Below, in pieces: positions 36,155-46,042 of a stretch of 64,000 nt of DNA (its first letter is position 1; each line of letters starts with the position of its first letter). This DNA comes from Pusillimonas sp. TS35 (GTDB lineage Bacteria; Pseudomonadota; Gammaproteobacteria; Burkholderiales; Burkholderiaceae_B): contig NZ_WWER01000005.1 in assembly GCF_009857885.1 (NCBI RefSeq), positions 62,001-126,000 of the forward strand. The letters run 5' to 3'. The notes under the pieces were generated by a model, which had not been told where the DNA came from, made no database searches, and saw nothing but the letters and a program-made list of their open reading frames with translations. A program made the position numbers and the translations under genes.

Positions 36155-36259
36155 TTGCCTGATCCCCCGCAACGCGGTACATTAAGCAGTCTATTTGTTC
36201 AACACCCCGAACAAATCTGCTCCAAGGCTATGTTGCCCGGGCCACCCGCCCGGTTTTTT
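36155..36259 (+). promoter_or_regulatory. ilv leader: weak promoter, hairpin and short terminator
   Basis: In the 540-base gap before ilvI, TTGCCT (36155-36160) and TACATT (36178-36183) have 17-base spacing. About ten bases later lies a perfect 8-bp inverted repeat ATTTGTTC/GAACAAAT (36193-36216). Then comes a 6-bp GC stem (36237-36253) followed by six T (36254-36259), which looks like an intrinsic terminator or attenuator. I found no leader peptide rich in Ile, Leu or Val. An ilvH RNA motif upstream of acetolactate synthase genes has been described in Betaproteobacteria and could lie in this leader. The remaining 240 bases to ilvI show no gene. Confidence 0.45.
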
Positions 36260-36500
36260 GTGCCTGTCTTACCTGCTGTTGGCCGCGCCAAAAGCGTGTC
36301 GCCACAGCTTCCGTTTCTACCTCCCGCATCCCAAGGATGCTCGTGCTTTGTTTCGACGAGTGCGGGTCGGGTCGGCAAGGTGTCTGGGTGGAGTGGCTCC
36401 GTGAGCCATCAAGCGCCAGATCATGTTGCCGGTACCGGTTCAATCTCTGGCCTGTCATGGCCGATCGGGGCATTCGCACTGGTTACGAAAGGAAAACCAG

Positions 36501-38222
36501 ATGGAACTCAATGGCGCCGATATCGTCGTGCGCTGCCTTGCCGAAGAGGGCGTAGAACACGTCTTCGGCTATCCTGGCGGTGCCGTACTCTACATCTACG
36601 ACGCAATCTACAAGCAGGAATCCTTCAAGCACATTCTCGTGCGTCACGAGCAGGCAGCCGTGCACGCCGCCGATGCGTATTCCCGTTCATCCGACAAGGT
36701 CGGCGTGGCCCTGGTAACCAGCGGTCCCGGGCTCACCAATGCCGTCACCGGCATTGCCACTGCCTATATGGACTCTATCCCGATGGTGATCATCAGCGGC
36801 CAGGTTCCTACTGCGGCCATTGGCGAAGACGCCTTCCAGGAGTGCGACACAGTCGGCATCACACGCCCCTGCGTCAAGCATAACTTCCTGGTGCGCGACA
36901 TCAAGGATCTCGCCGAGACCATGCGCCGCGCCTTCTATATCGCCAAGACTGGCCGTCCCGGCCCGGTGCTGGTCGATATCCCCAAAGACATTACCGTCGC
37001 CACATACAAATACACGCCTCGGCGGGGCGACGTACGCATGCGCTCCTATGCGCCGGTCACCAAGGGCCATCATGGGCAGATCAAAAAAGCTGTCCAGATG
37101 CTGCTGTCGGCCGAGCGCCCCATGATCTACGCGGGCGGCGGCGTTGTGCTGTCCGACGCCTCCCAAGAGCTGCGCGAATTGGTGGCACTGGCCGGAGCGC
37201 CATGTACCACCACGCTGATGGGTCTGGGCGCCTATCCCGGCTGCGACGACAAATTCGTCGGCATGCCGGGCATGCACGGCACCTACGAAGCCAACATGGG
37301 CATGCAGCATTGCGATGTGCTGGTGGCCGTGGGCGCGCGCTTCGACGACCGCGTCATCGGCAACCCGCGCCATTTTGCGCAAAATCCGCGCAAAATCATA
37401 CATGTGGATATCGACCCTTCGTCGATTTCCAAGCGCGTGCGCGTCGATGTGCCTATTGTCGGCAGCGTCAAAGACGTCCTGCAGGATATGATCGAACTCT
37501 ACAGCCAGGCTGTTGCCGAAACGCCGCCCGAGGCCGGGCGGCTCGCCAAGTGGTGGGAGCAGATCAACACCTGGCGCGGCCGTAAGTGCCTGGACTACGA
37601 AAAGTCCGATACGCTCATCAAGCCGCAGTCGGTTGTCGAGGCGCTGTGGGAAGTCACTGGCGGCAATGCGTTTGTGACGTCCGACGTCGGCCAGCACCAG
37701 ATGTGGGCGGCGCAGTACTACCGCTTCAACGAGCCGCGCCGCTGGATCAACTCCGGCGGCCTGGGCACCATGGGCGTTGGCCTGCCCTACGCCATGGGCG
37801 TGCAGATGGCCAATCCGGATGCCGATGTGGCCGTCATCACGGGCGAGGGCTCCATCCAGATGAACATCCAGGAGCTCTCCACCTGCAGCCAGTATCGCCT
37901 CACACCCAAGATTCTGTGCCTGAACAACCGCTATCTGGGTATGGTGCGGCAATGGCAGCAGATCGATTACGGCTCGCGCTATTCCGAATCGTACGTCGAC
38001 GCCTTGCCCGACTTCGTCAAGCTCGTCGAAAGCTACGGCCATGTGGGCCTGCGCATCGACAAGCCCGCGGATGTCGTGCCGGCGATCCGCGAAGCGTTTA
38101 CCAAGCACAAGAACAGGCTGGTGTTTCTCGACTTCATCACCGACCAGACCGAAAACGTCTGGCCTATGGTGAAGGCGGGCCGCGGTCTTACCGAAATGTT
38201 GCTCGGTTCCGAAGACCTGTAA
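36501..38222 (+). CDS. ilvI: acetolactate synthase large subunit
   Basis: This 573-residue thiamine-diphosphate enzyme starts MELNGADIVVRCLAEEGVEHVFGYPGGAVLYIYDAI. The catalytic Glu sits in VRHEQAAVHAADAY. The ThDP motif GEGSIQMNIQELSTCSQYRLTPKILCLNN corresponds to the GDG...NN motif with GEG, as is common in the IlvI/IlvB clade. It makes acetolactate or acetohydroxybutyrate for valine, leucine and isoleucine synthesis. GAAAGGAAAACC precedes the ATG at 36501. The regulatory subunit gene starts 10 bases after the stop. An antisense open frame of similar length exists but is a codon-bias shadow. Confidence 0.96.
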   Translation: MELNGADIVVRCLAEEGVEHVFGYPGGAVLYIYDAIYKQESFKHILVRHEQAAVHAADAYSRSSDKVGVALVTSGPGLTNAVTGIATAYMDSIPMVIISGQVPTAAIGEDAFQECDTVGITRPCVKHNFLVRDIKDLAETMRRAFYIAKTGRPGPVLVDIPKDITVATYKYTPRRGDVRMRSYAPVTKGHHGQIKKAVQMLLSAERPMIYAGGGVVLSDASQELRELVALAGAPCTTTLMGLGAYPGCDDKFVGMPGMHGTYEANMGMQHCDVLVAVGARFDDRVIGNPRHFAQNPRKIIHVDIDPSSISKRVRVDVPIVGSVKDVLQDMIELYSQAVAETPPEAGRLAKWWEQINTWRGRKCLDYEKSDTLIKPQSVVEALWEVTGGNAFVTSDVGQHQMWAAQYYRFNEPRRWINSGGLGTMGVGLPYAMGVQMANPDADVAVITGEGSIQMNIQELSTCSQYRLTPKILCLNNRYLGMVRQWQQIDYGSRYSESYVDALPDFVKLVESYGHVGLRIDKPADVVPAIREAFTKHKNRLVFLDFITDQTENVWPMVKAGRGLTEMLLGSEDL

Positions 38223-38232
38223 GGAGAACACC

Positions 38233-38724
38233 ATGAAACACGTGATTTCCATTCTGCTGGAAAACGAACCGGGCGCGTTGTCGCGCGTGGTCGGCCTGTT
38301 CTCCGCCCGTGGCTACAATATCGAAACGCTTACTGTCGCGCCCACCGAAGATCCCACACTGTCGCGCATGACCATTGTCAGCATTGGGTCTGATGAGGTG
38401 ATCGAGCAGATCACCAAGCACCTGAACCGGCTGATTGACGTTGTGAAAGTAGTGGATCTTTCGGAAGGCCCGCACATCGAGCGCGAGCTCATGCTGATCA
38501 AGGTCAGGGCTGTCGGCAAAGAGCGTGAAGAGGTCAAGCGCATGGCCGACATCTTCCGCGGCCGCATCATCGATGTCACCGACAAGGCGTACACCATCGA
38601 GCTGACCGGCAATCAGGATAAAATCGAGGCCTTCATCGGGGCGCTGGACCGCAGTGCCATCCTGGAAACTGTGCGCACGGGTGTGTCCGGCATCGGCCGC
38701 GGCGAACGTGTGCTCAAGCTCTAG
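38233..38724 (+). CDS. ilvH: acetolactate synthase small (regulatory) subunit
   Basis: This gene encodes 163 residues. The N-terminal ACT domain MKHVISILLENEPGALSRVVGLFSARGYNIETL binds valine for feedback inhibition. A second ferredoxin-like domain follows (VDLSEGPHIERELMLIKV and FRGRIIDVTDKAYTIELTG). The length is standard for IlvH. It sits 10 bases after ilvI, with AAGGAGAACACC as ribosome site, so the two subunits are made together. Confidence 0.97.
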   Translation: MKHVISILLENEPGALSRVVGLFSARGYNIETLTVAPTEDPTLSRMTIVSIGSDEVIEQITKHLNRLIDVVKVVDLSEGPHIERELMLIKVRAVGKEREEVKRMADIFRGRIIDVTDKAYTIELTGNQDKIEAFIGALDRSAILETVRTGVSGIGRGERVLKL

Positions 38725-38853
38725 CCAGGCCCCGGTCGGGCAGGGTGGGCCAAGCGGCCGCCCGCCCACGGCAAAAGCAGTACCAAAACAAGAGACACCC
38801 TCTCTCTACGAATTACGAATCCATCCCTGCATACAAGCATTGGAGCAAGATAA

Positions 38854-39870
<1,017 letters not shown>

Positions 39871-39994
39871 TTTTGCTTTGCCGGCGGCCGGCCCCAGCGG
39901 GGCGCAGGCCGCTGGCGAAACGCCTTGTGCGCTCGCGCGATTGGCTGGCCCGCAGGCGCCACGCCAGGGCCGCCAGGCTAATCAGGCATCTGTA

Positions 39995-40075
39995 AAAACA
40001 CGCCCTCAAGCGTCTTACCCCCATCGTTGGAATTACTCCAACCACAGGGTGCGGCACTTGGGGGCGTGTTTTTTT
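39995..40075 (+). terminator. large structured terminator after ilvC
   Basis: A 16-bp basal stem (39995-40010 with 40057-40072, one G-U pair) encloses an inner 6-bp hairpin GTTGGA/TCCAAC (40026-40042) and a short ACCC/GGGT pair. The left flank is A-rich and the right flank ends in seven T, so it works in both directions. The size is larger than a simple terminator, and the element could also be the 3' part of a small RNA. Confidence 0.8.
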
Positions 40076-40104
40076 CCGTTCCTGTTTGTCTGGGCCCGCA
40101 GCCC

Positions 40105-40134
40105 TTGTTCCAATCGATAATAGAAATTATTATC
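40105..40134 (+). promoter_or_regulatory. Fur-box promoter of heme operon
   Basis: TTGTTC (40105-40110) and TATTAT (40128-40133) are separated by 17 bases. The 19-mer at 40116-40134 begins GATAAT and ends ATTATTATC, matching 15 of 19 positions of the Fur consensus and overlapping the -10. This would give iron repression of hmuSTUV. Confidence 0.8.
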
Positions 40135-40255
40135 ATGTGTTGCGTCGCCGCTATGTCGTCGCCGCGGTAGGGTGCCCGCGTTGTCCGTTCCGTCGCCCTG
40201 CTGCGTTGTCGGCACTCACGCAAAGCAATATAGAATAAGCAAGGAAGCCTCGCCT

Positions 40256-41299
40256 ATGACTACCTCATTCGATACTCACGCCCAGGCGCTGCGCGCGCGC
40301 TACGACGCCTTCGTGGCAGGGCAGCCCAAGGCTCGCATACGCACGCTGGCGGCGCAGATGCGCGTTTCCGAGGCCGAGTTGGTCGCCGCCGGCTGCGGCG
40401 GTATCCGGGCCACCGCCTTAAAAGGCCCGGTACAAGATATCTTCAAGTCACTGGGCAGCTTGGGCCGCGTCATGGCGCTTACACGCAACAACTGGTGCGT
40501 ACATGAGCGCCATGGCCGCTACGAGGACATCCGCGCCGGTAAAACCATGGGTTTGGTGCTGGGGCCAGATATCGACCTGAGGGTGTTTTTCGGTCCGTGG
40601 CGATACGCCTGGGCTGTCACCGACAACGGTCGGCGCAGCCTGCAGTTCTTCGATGCCGCAGGCATGGCGGTGCATAAGGTGTTCGTCACCGACGAAACCG
40701 ACGCCTTAGCCTACGATGCGCTGGTCGATGCATTCATCGAGCCCGATCCCCGGTGGCCCGCCATCCAGCCCGCGCAGCCCTTCCAGGCGCCGGCAACGCC
40801 CGCAACGCCGGCACTTCGCACCGACTGGCTCGCCATGCAAGATACGCACGAGTTCCACGGCCTGCTCCAAAAGCACAAGGTCTCGCGGCTTACCGCTCTG
40901 CGGGCAGCGGGCCAAGACCTGGCCCAGCAGGTGCCGCCGAGCATAACCGAACGCATGCTAGCCGATGTCGTCGCGCAGCAGGTGTCCTTCATGTGCTTCG
41001 TTGGCAACCACGGCATGATCCAGATCCATACCGGGCCCATCCACAAGCTGCTGCGCACGGGGCCTTGGTTCAATGTGCTCGACCCGCACTTCAACCTGCA
41101 CCTGGATACCACCGCCATTCACACGGCTTGGGTCGTCAACAAGCCCACGTCCGACGGCTGGGTCACCTCGCTCGAATGCTACACCGAGAACGGCGAGCTC
41201 ATCGTCCAGTTCTTTGGCGCCCGCAAGCCCGGCCAGCCCGAGCTTGCCAACTGGCGCGCATTGTTGTGCAGCTACTGCGCTCAGCCGCTGGCGGCATGA
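40256..41299 (+). CDS. hmuS: heme utilisation/degradation protein HmuS
   Basis: This 347-residue HemS/HmuS/ChuS family protein consists of two tandem structural repeats. The first contains GRVMALTRNNWCVHERHGRYED and the second contains FMCFVGNHGMIQIHTGPI and FNLHLDTTAIHTAWVVNKPT. AAGGAAG precedes the ATG at 40256; the frame extends 28 codons upstream without homology. The family receives imported heme in the cytoplasm and can open the ring or store heme. It is first in a Fur-box-controlled operon and overlaps hmuT by ATGA. Confidence 0.93.
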   Translation: MTTSFDTHAQALRARYDAFVAGQPKARIRTLAAQMRVSEAELVAAGCGGIRATALKGPVQDIFKSLGSLGRVMALTRNNWCVHERHGRYEDIRAGKTMGLVLGPDIDLRVFFGPWRYAWAVTDNGRRSLQFFDAAGMAVHKVFVTDETDALAYDALVDAFIEPDPRWPAIQPAQPFQAPATPATPALRTDWLAMQDTHEFHGLLQKHKVSRLTALRAAGQDLAQQVPPSITERMLADVVAQQVSFMCFVGNHGMIQIHTGPIHKLLRTGPWFNVLDPHFNLHLDTTAIHTAWVVNKPTSDGWVTSLECYTENGELIVQFFGARKPGQPELANWRALLCSYCAQPLAA

Positions 41300-42141
41300 A
41301 CATGTGCATAAGGATGAGCATCCGCACATTCATCGCCGCGGTGTTCCTGGCCGGCTACACGTGCATGGCGAGCGCCGCGCCCGCGCCCGAGCGCGTTGTC
41401 ACTCTGGGTGGCAGCGTCACCGAAATCGTCTACGCGCTCGATCGCGGCGCCTTGCTTGTTGCCACCGACGAATCCAGTCTGCATCCCGAAGCGGCCACGC
41501 GGCTGCCCCGGGTGGGCTATTACCGCAACGTGCCTCTCGAAGGCGTCGTGTCCATGCAGCCCGATCTGGTCCTGGCCTCCAGCAACACGGGCCCGCCGCA
41601 CGCGCTTGAGCGTATCGCGGGTCTGGGCATCACCGTCGAAAAGGTCTCAGACGACCCCAATATCGAATCACTTTATCGTCGTATCGGGCAGGTGGCTGAG
41701 GCGCTGGGCGCGCAGGCCGAAGGCAGGGCGTTGGCCGCGCGCATTCGTGCCGATGTCGCGCGTGCGCAGCAAGGCGGTACGCCAGCGCTGCGTACAGTGG
41801 TGCTGATCAATCGCACCGGCACCTTCATGGCGGCAGGCAGGCACACCGCTGCCGATGCCGTGCTTGGCCTGGCGGGGCTGCGCAACGCATTGGCCGATCA
41901 GCAGGGGTACAAGCCCCTGTCCACCGAGGGTCTAGCCGCCCTGCGGCCCGAGTTGATCATTATCACTGCCGCATCGGCCCAGGCCAGTGGAGGGCTGCAA
42001 GCGTTCAGCCGCCAGGCTGGCGTGTCATCCACGCCGGCGGGCCGCCAGGGGCGTGTGTTCGGCATGGATGATGCGCTCATCCTGGGCATCGGTCCGCGCG
42101 TGGCTCAGGCAATCACCCAGCTCAAGCAGGCCGCCCATTGA
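41296..42141 (+). CDS. hmuT: periplasmic hemin-binding protein
   Basis: This gene encodes 281 residues. A signal peptide of about 27 residues (MSIRTFIAAVFLAGYTCMAS as core) precedes ERVVTLGGSVTEIVYALDRG, the class III metal/heme-receptor start. VGYYRNVPLEGVVSMQPDLVLAS contains the conserved heme-ligand Tyr region of HmuT/ShuT. It delivers heme to HmuUV. The ATG at 41296 overlaps the hmuS stop (ATGA). Two further Met codons just downstream are possible starts. Confidence 0.93.
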   Translation: MNMCIRMSIRTFIAAVFLAGYTCMASAAPAPERVVTLGGSVTEIVYALDRGALLVATDESSLHPEAATRLPRVGYYRNVPLEGVVSMQPDLVLASSNTGPPHALERIAGLGITVEKVSDDPNIESLYRRIGQVAEALGAQAEGRALAARIRADVARAQQGGTPALRTVVLINRTGTFMAAGRHTAADAVLGLAGLRNALADQQGYKPLSTEGLAALRPELIIITAASAQASGGLQAFSRQAGVSSTPAGRQGRVFGMDDALILGIGPRVAQAITQLKQAAH

Positions 42142-43160
42142 TGCCGCAGGCCATGTCGTCCGGTTCGCGCAAGCTTGCCCCCCGTCTCGTCATGGCCATG
42201 TTGGCTGCGGCGGTGGTGTTGGCCATGCTGGCCGCGGCAGCAGGCGGGGCGGTCGCCATACCCTGGGCCCGCATCCCTGGCCTGTTGTGGGGCGCGCAAG
42301 AGCCAGGCGAAGCATTGCTGCGCAACATCCTTGTCGATATCCGTTTGCCGCGTGTGCTATTTAGCGCGCTGGCGGGCGCAGCGCTTGCGCTCACCGGCGC
42401 GGTCATCCAGGCGCTGTTTCGCAATCCGCTGGCCGAACCGGGGCTGGTGGGCATCAGCGCGGGCGGGGCGCTGGGCGCGGTGGCCGCTATCGTGCTCACG
42501 TCCGGCGGCTTCGTGGCCATCGCTGTCAGCGCGTTTGCAGGCAGTCTGCTCGCCACCTTCATGGCCTATGGCATAGGCCGCCGCCATCCCGGCGTTGCCG
42601 GCATCCTGCTGGCGGGCATCGCCATCAATGCGGTATGCGGCAGTGGCATCGGCGTTTTCACATACTTGGCCAACGACGCCCAACTGCGCGACCTCACCTT
42701 CTGGAACCTTGGCAGTCTTGCGGGTGCCGACTGGCCTACCTTGGCCTGGGTAGGCCCCTGGACGCTGCTGCTGCTGCTCTACTTGTGCAGGCAGTGGCGT
42801 GTGCTCAACGCCTTGTTGCTGGGCGAACGCGAAGCCGCGCATCTGGGGTTCGCCCTGCAGGTGGTGCGGCGGAGGCTCATCATCGCGATTGCCTTGGTCA
42901 TTGGACCACTCGTGGCCGTAACGGGCGGCATTGGCTTTGTCGGCCTGGTTGTGCCGCACCTGATGCGCATGCTGCTGGGCGCGCATCATCGCCATCTGCT
43001 GCCTGCCGCGGTGTTGGGCGGGGCTTTGGTGCTTACGCTGGCAGACTGGCTGGCTCGCGTGCTGGTGAGTCCGGCCGAGCTTCCCATCGGTCTGGTCACT
43101 AGTCTGGTGGGCGGGCCGTTCTTCTTCTGGCTGCTGTTGCGTCGGCGGGCGGTCGCATGA
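42141..43160 (+). CDS. hmuU: hemin ABC permease
   Basis: This gene encodes 339 residues, about ten transmembrane segments of the FecCD/BtuC family. Landmarks are IRLPRVLFSALAGAALALTGAVIQALFRNPLAEPGLVGISAG and GGIGFVGLVVPHLMRML. The ATG at 42141 shares its A with the TGA of hmuT; a TTG one codon earlier is less likely. It is the inner-membrane channel for heme. Confidence 0.93.
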   Translation: MPQAMSSGSRKLAPRLVMAMLAAAVVLAMLAAAAGGAVAIPWARIPGLLWGAQEPGEALLRNILVDIRLPRVLFSALAGAALALTGAVIQALFRNPLAEPGLVGISAGGALGAVAAIVLTSGGFVAIAVSAFAGSLLATFMAYGIGRRHPGVAGILLAGIAINAVCGSGIGVFTYLANDAQLRDLTFWNLGSLAGADWPTLAWVGPWTLLLLLYLCRQWRVLNALLLGEREAAHLGFALQVVRRRLIIAIALVIGPLVAVTGGIGFVGLVVPHLMRMLLGAHHRHLLPAAVLGGALVLTLADWLARVLVSPAELPIGLVTSLVGGPFFFWLLLRRRAVA

Positions 43161-44008
43161 ACGGGCAGGGGGCCATGATGCCGTCATTGGGCCGCGGTAT
43201 CGACCGCATTGAGGCCATCGGCGCTACGGGTGTTCACCTCGCGCGCGGAGGGCGCGAGGTGCTGCGCGGCGCCACACTCGCCGTGCAGGCGGGCGAGGCA
43301 GTGTCGCTGCTGGGCGCAAATGGTGCCGGCAAGTCCAGCCTGATGGCCGTGCTTGCTGGTGAACTGGCGGCCAGCCGCGCCGACGATGGGCCCTATATCA
43401 ATGCGCAGCCGCTTGCCTCGCTGCCCTTGGCCCGCCAGGCGCGCATGCGTGCCATGCTGCCCCAGCGCTCCGCATTAGCCTTCGACCTGCTGGTGGCCGA
43501 GGTCGTGGCCATGGGCGCCTATCCGTTTCCCGAGCTCATGCCCGATGCCGTCCGGGCGCTCATTGCCCAAGCGCTCGACAGAGCTGATGCCGCTCATCTG
43601 GCCGGCCGCCGGTATCTTGAACTGTCTGGCGGCGAGCAGCAGCGTGTGCATCTGGCGCGTGTTTTTGTGCAGGTATTGGCGGGTCGGGGCGACGACACAG
43701 CGGGGCGCTACCTGTTGCTCGACGAGCCCACCTCCAGCCTCGACCCGAGGCATCAGCACGAATTGCTGCGCGCAGTGATCGCACTTGCGCGCGGCGAACG
43801 CATTGGCGTGCTACTCATCCTGCACGATATCAACCTGGCCGCGTTATGGAGCGACCGCATAGCGTTGCTGGAGCAGGGTACGATATTTGCCTGCGATACG
43901 CCTGAGCGCGTGCTTACGCCCGCCAACCTGCGCCGCGTCTTCGGCATGGATGTCCATGTGGCACCGCATCCGCGCCATCCGGGCAAGCCGCTGGTGGTAT
44001 TTGGCTGA
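43157..44008 (+). CDS. hmuV: hemin ABC ATPase
   Basis: This 283-residue ABC ATPase of the HmuV/FepC type has Walker A GANGAGKSSL, signature ELSGGEQQRVHLARVF, Walker B LLLDEPTSSLDP and H-loop ILHDINLAAL. It overlaps hmuU by ATGA. The operon lacks the TonB-dependent receptor and the HurI/HurR surface-signalling genes found in Bordetella bhu loci; these must be elsewhere or absent. Confidence 0.93.
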   Translation: MNGQGAMMPSLGRGIDRIEAIGATGVHLARGGREVLRGATLAVQAGEAVSLLGANGAGKSSLMAVLAGELAASRADDGPYINAQPLASLPLARQARMRAMLPQRSALAFDLLVAEVVAMGAYPFPELMPDAVRALIAQALDRADAAHLAGRRYLELSGGEQQRVHLARVFVQVLAGRGDDTAGRYLLLDEPTSSLDPRHQHELLRAVIALARGERIGVLLILHDINLAALWSDRIALLEQGTIFACDTPERVLTPANLRRVFGMDVHVAPHPRHPGKPLVVFG

Positions 44009-44278
44009 AGGTGGTGAGGCAATCGGTCAAGGTCGGTTCTGGGCCCGCGCTGGCCGCCCATGGCAGGTTGCATGCGTGTATTTGCATGCGCGCCACACAA
44101 ACATTGTGGCCAATTGGGTTATTCTTCTACAACGAACCGGGTTATAGCCGGCGCCTTGCCACCGTCCGTGGCATTGCTTCAGCTCGCCAAAGGCGACAAG
44201 GCGCGCGCCACCCTGGGGTGCGCCCAATCAATTGTCGTGCCACCAGCCCTGAATCCCACTCCTGTTGCCATTCAATCT

Positions 44279-45235
44279 ATGCCAGAACACCTGTCCAACG
44301 ACGAGACACTGCGCCGGCGCAGCATCTACCTGCTGCCCAATGCTTTCACTACCGCCAATCTATTTGCTGGTTTCTACGCTGTCGTGCAGGCCATGAACGG
44401 TCGCTTCGAAGTGGCCGCCATCGCTATTTTCCTGGCCATGGTCTTTGACGGCATGGACGGGCGGGTGGCGCGCCTGACAAACACGCAGTCCGCCTTCGGC
44501 GAGCAATACGACTCGCTGTCCGACATGACATCCTTCGGCATTGCGCCCGCACTCGTGATGTATGTATGGGCGCTGCAAGGTCTGGGCCGTTGGGGCTGGC
44601 TGGCCGCCTTTGTCTACGTGGTGGGGGCCGCGCTGCGTTTGGCGCGTTTCAACACCAATATCGCTGTGGTCGATAAACGCTTCTTCCAGGGCCTGCCTAG
44701 CCCTGCAGCGGCGGCGCTTGTGGCCGGCTTCGTATGGCTCAACGTCGATAACAAGCTGCTCATGGACCCAGTCACCATTTCCTGGCTGGCCTTCGTGCTG
44801 ACAGTCTATGCAGGCGTGTGCATGGTGTCGAACGCCCCGTTCTATAGTGGAAAAACCTTCGCCCTGGGCCGCAGTGTGCCGTTCTGGGTCATGCTGGTGC
44901 TGGTGGCTGGCTTTGTGTTTGTATCCAGCGATCCACCCGTCGTATTGTTCCTGTTGTTTGTCATCTACGGGTTGTCAGGCTGGGTAACCCAGTATTGGCG
45001 CTGGCGTCGCGCGCGCGCACTCACCCGCATGCGCCAGGATCCCCCCGAGCCCGCCGAGACACCGACCGAGCCTTCTATCGGCCCCGCTGCGTCCTTCGGT
45101 ATGGCGCAAGGCGCGCCAGGCCCTGATCGCGGCGCGTCGGGCAGCACCGGCGGGCCTGACGCCGCGCCTGGTGTGCGCGGCCCCGCTGCGGATGAGCCAC
45201 AGCCCGGCGGCAAACCACCGGGCCCGCGTTTCTAG
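44279..45235 (+). CDS. pssA: CDP-diacylglycerol-serine O-phosphatidyltransferase
   Basis: This gene encodes 318 residues. The CDP-alcohol phosphatidyltransferase motif is complete: D-G-M-D-G-R-V-A-R, eight residues, G, three residues, D, three residues, D (about residues 60-85). About seven hydrophobic segments follow, then a Pro/Gly-rich cytoplasmic tail of some 70 residues that is longer than usual. The start MPEHLSNDETLRRRSIYLLPN was chosen from family similarity; the frame is open 73 codons upstream and no clear ribosome site decides. It makes phosphatidylserine, the precursor of phosphatidylethanolamine. Confidence 0.92.
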   Translation: MPEHLSNDETLRRRSIYLLPNAFTTANLFAGFYAVVQAMNGRFEVAAIAIFLAMVFDGMDGRVARLTNTQSAFGEQYDSLSDMTSFGIAPALVMYVWALQGLGRWGWLAAFVYVVGAALRLARFNTNIAVVDKRFFQGLPSPAAAALVAGFVWLNVDNKLLMDPVTISWLAFVLTVYAGVCMVSNAPFYSGKTFALGRSVPFWVMLVLVAGFVFVSSDPPVVLFLLFVIYGLSGWVTQYWRWRRARALTRMRQDPPEPAETPTEPSIGPAASFGMAQGAPGPDRGASGSTGGPDAAPGVRGPAADEPQPGGKPPGPRF

Positions 45236-45331
45236 CGGCCATTGGCGGCCGGTGTGGCGCCAACTGGTGCGGTTTGCAGGCCTGCCGCAGGGCCCCGCAG
45301 TGCTGGCGCTTTCCGCCAGATACGCCCGCGC

Positions 45332-45874
45332 CTAGTTGAACCAACTGTTGTCATTCTGTTCGTACATCGGGTCGGGGCCTGGGTGAAAACTTGTCACCCG
45401 CTCCCCGTCGGTGCCGAAGTACACGTACATCAGCGAATTCCATACCCCCGATTGCAGATAGCGGTAGCTCCATACCAATTGCGTATTCGATGGCAGGCCA
45501 ACTGTGCTGATATCGGCGGGTGGGCCGAATTCGCACCGCACTTGATCTCGTGTCCAGGTGCCCGTACGAAGTTTTTCGAAATGCCGGTCGGTTAACAAAG
45601 GCTCGATACGATCGATATTGCCCGAGGCATTCACGTTGGCGCCCCAGGCATACTGCCCCAAGGGCTGCTGGCTCCAGATTACGCGCTGTGTGCCGTTTGG
45701 CCCAGGGCATGAAAACCCGGGCTTGCCCCATTTGGCCTCTACCACCGAAAGCGGCGAACCCGGTGGGGTTTGGCTCATGTTGGCACAGGCGGCAAGCAAG
45801 CCGAGCACCACAGCGCTGGCGGCCAGGCGCGCACGGCGAGGCAGGAAAGAGGTGGGTTGCGGGGGCGATTTCAT
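45332..45874 (-). CDS. SmpA/OmlA (BamE)-like outer-membrane lipoprotein
   Basis: This gene encodes 180 residues. The lipoprotein signal has its lipobox GLLAAC near residue 30. The mature part has two related segments: VVEAKWGKPG and the second TWTRDQVRCEFGPPAD, which resembles the M-T-x-x-Q-V-x-x-x-x-G-x-P pattern of SmpA/BamE domains. The start at 45874 has CGGAGCC upstream; an earlier in-frame ATG would break the signal. It is convergent with pssA and divergent from rpsO. Similarity to true BamE is partial, so a general envelope lipoprotein is the safer call. Confidence 0.75.
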   Translation of the reverse strand: MKSPPQPTSFLPRRARLAASAVVLGLLAACANMSQTPPGSPLSVVEAKWGKPGFSCPGPNGTQRVIWSQQPLGQYAWGANVNASGNIDRIEPLLTDRHFEKLRTGTWTRDQVRCEFGPPADISTVGLPSNTQLVWSYRYLQSGVWNSLMYVYFGTDGERVTSFHPGPDPMYEQNDNSWFN

Positions 45875-45905
45875 GGGGGGCTCCGATCGGGCCGGCATTT
45901 TCCGG

Positions 45906-45911
45906 TATAAT
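45906..45911 (+). promoter_or_regulatory. possible -10 of rpsO promoter
   Basis: A perfect TATAAT lies 132 bases before rpsO in the divergent region shared with the lipoprotein gene. No good -35 is seen at the expected distance, so this rests on the -10 and the position alone. Confidence 0.4.
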
Positions 45912-46042
45912 GCTCTCTTCTTTGCGGCAGGCGCGTAAAAATATGCGTGGCAAGCCCTAAAGAAGGCATGCATAAATTGTAGTTTGTTCAACACTCCACG
46001 TCAGGGCACCTCGGCTCTGTCGCTCGTAAAAGAGGATCAATA

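Noticed and set aside
36195-36404. Leader peptide for ilv attenuation
   Set aside because: Frames in the leader are not enriched in Ile, Leu or Val codons close to the hairpin and lack good ribosome sites.
36687-38252. A 521-codon open frame antisense to ilvI
   Set aside because: It is complementary to a clearly conserved enzyme gene and has no motifs of its own.
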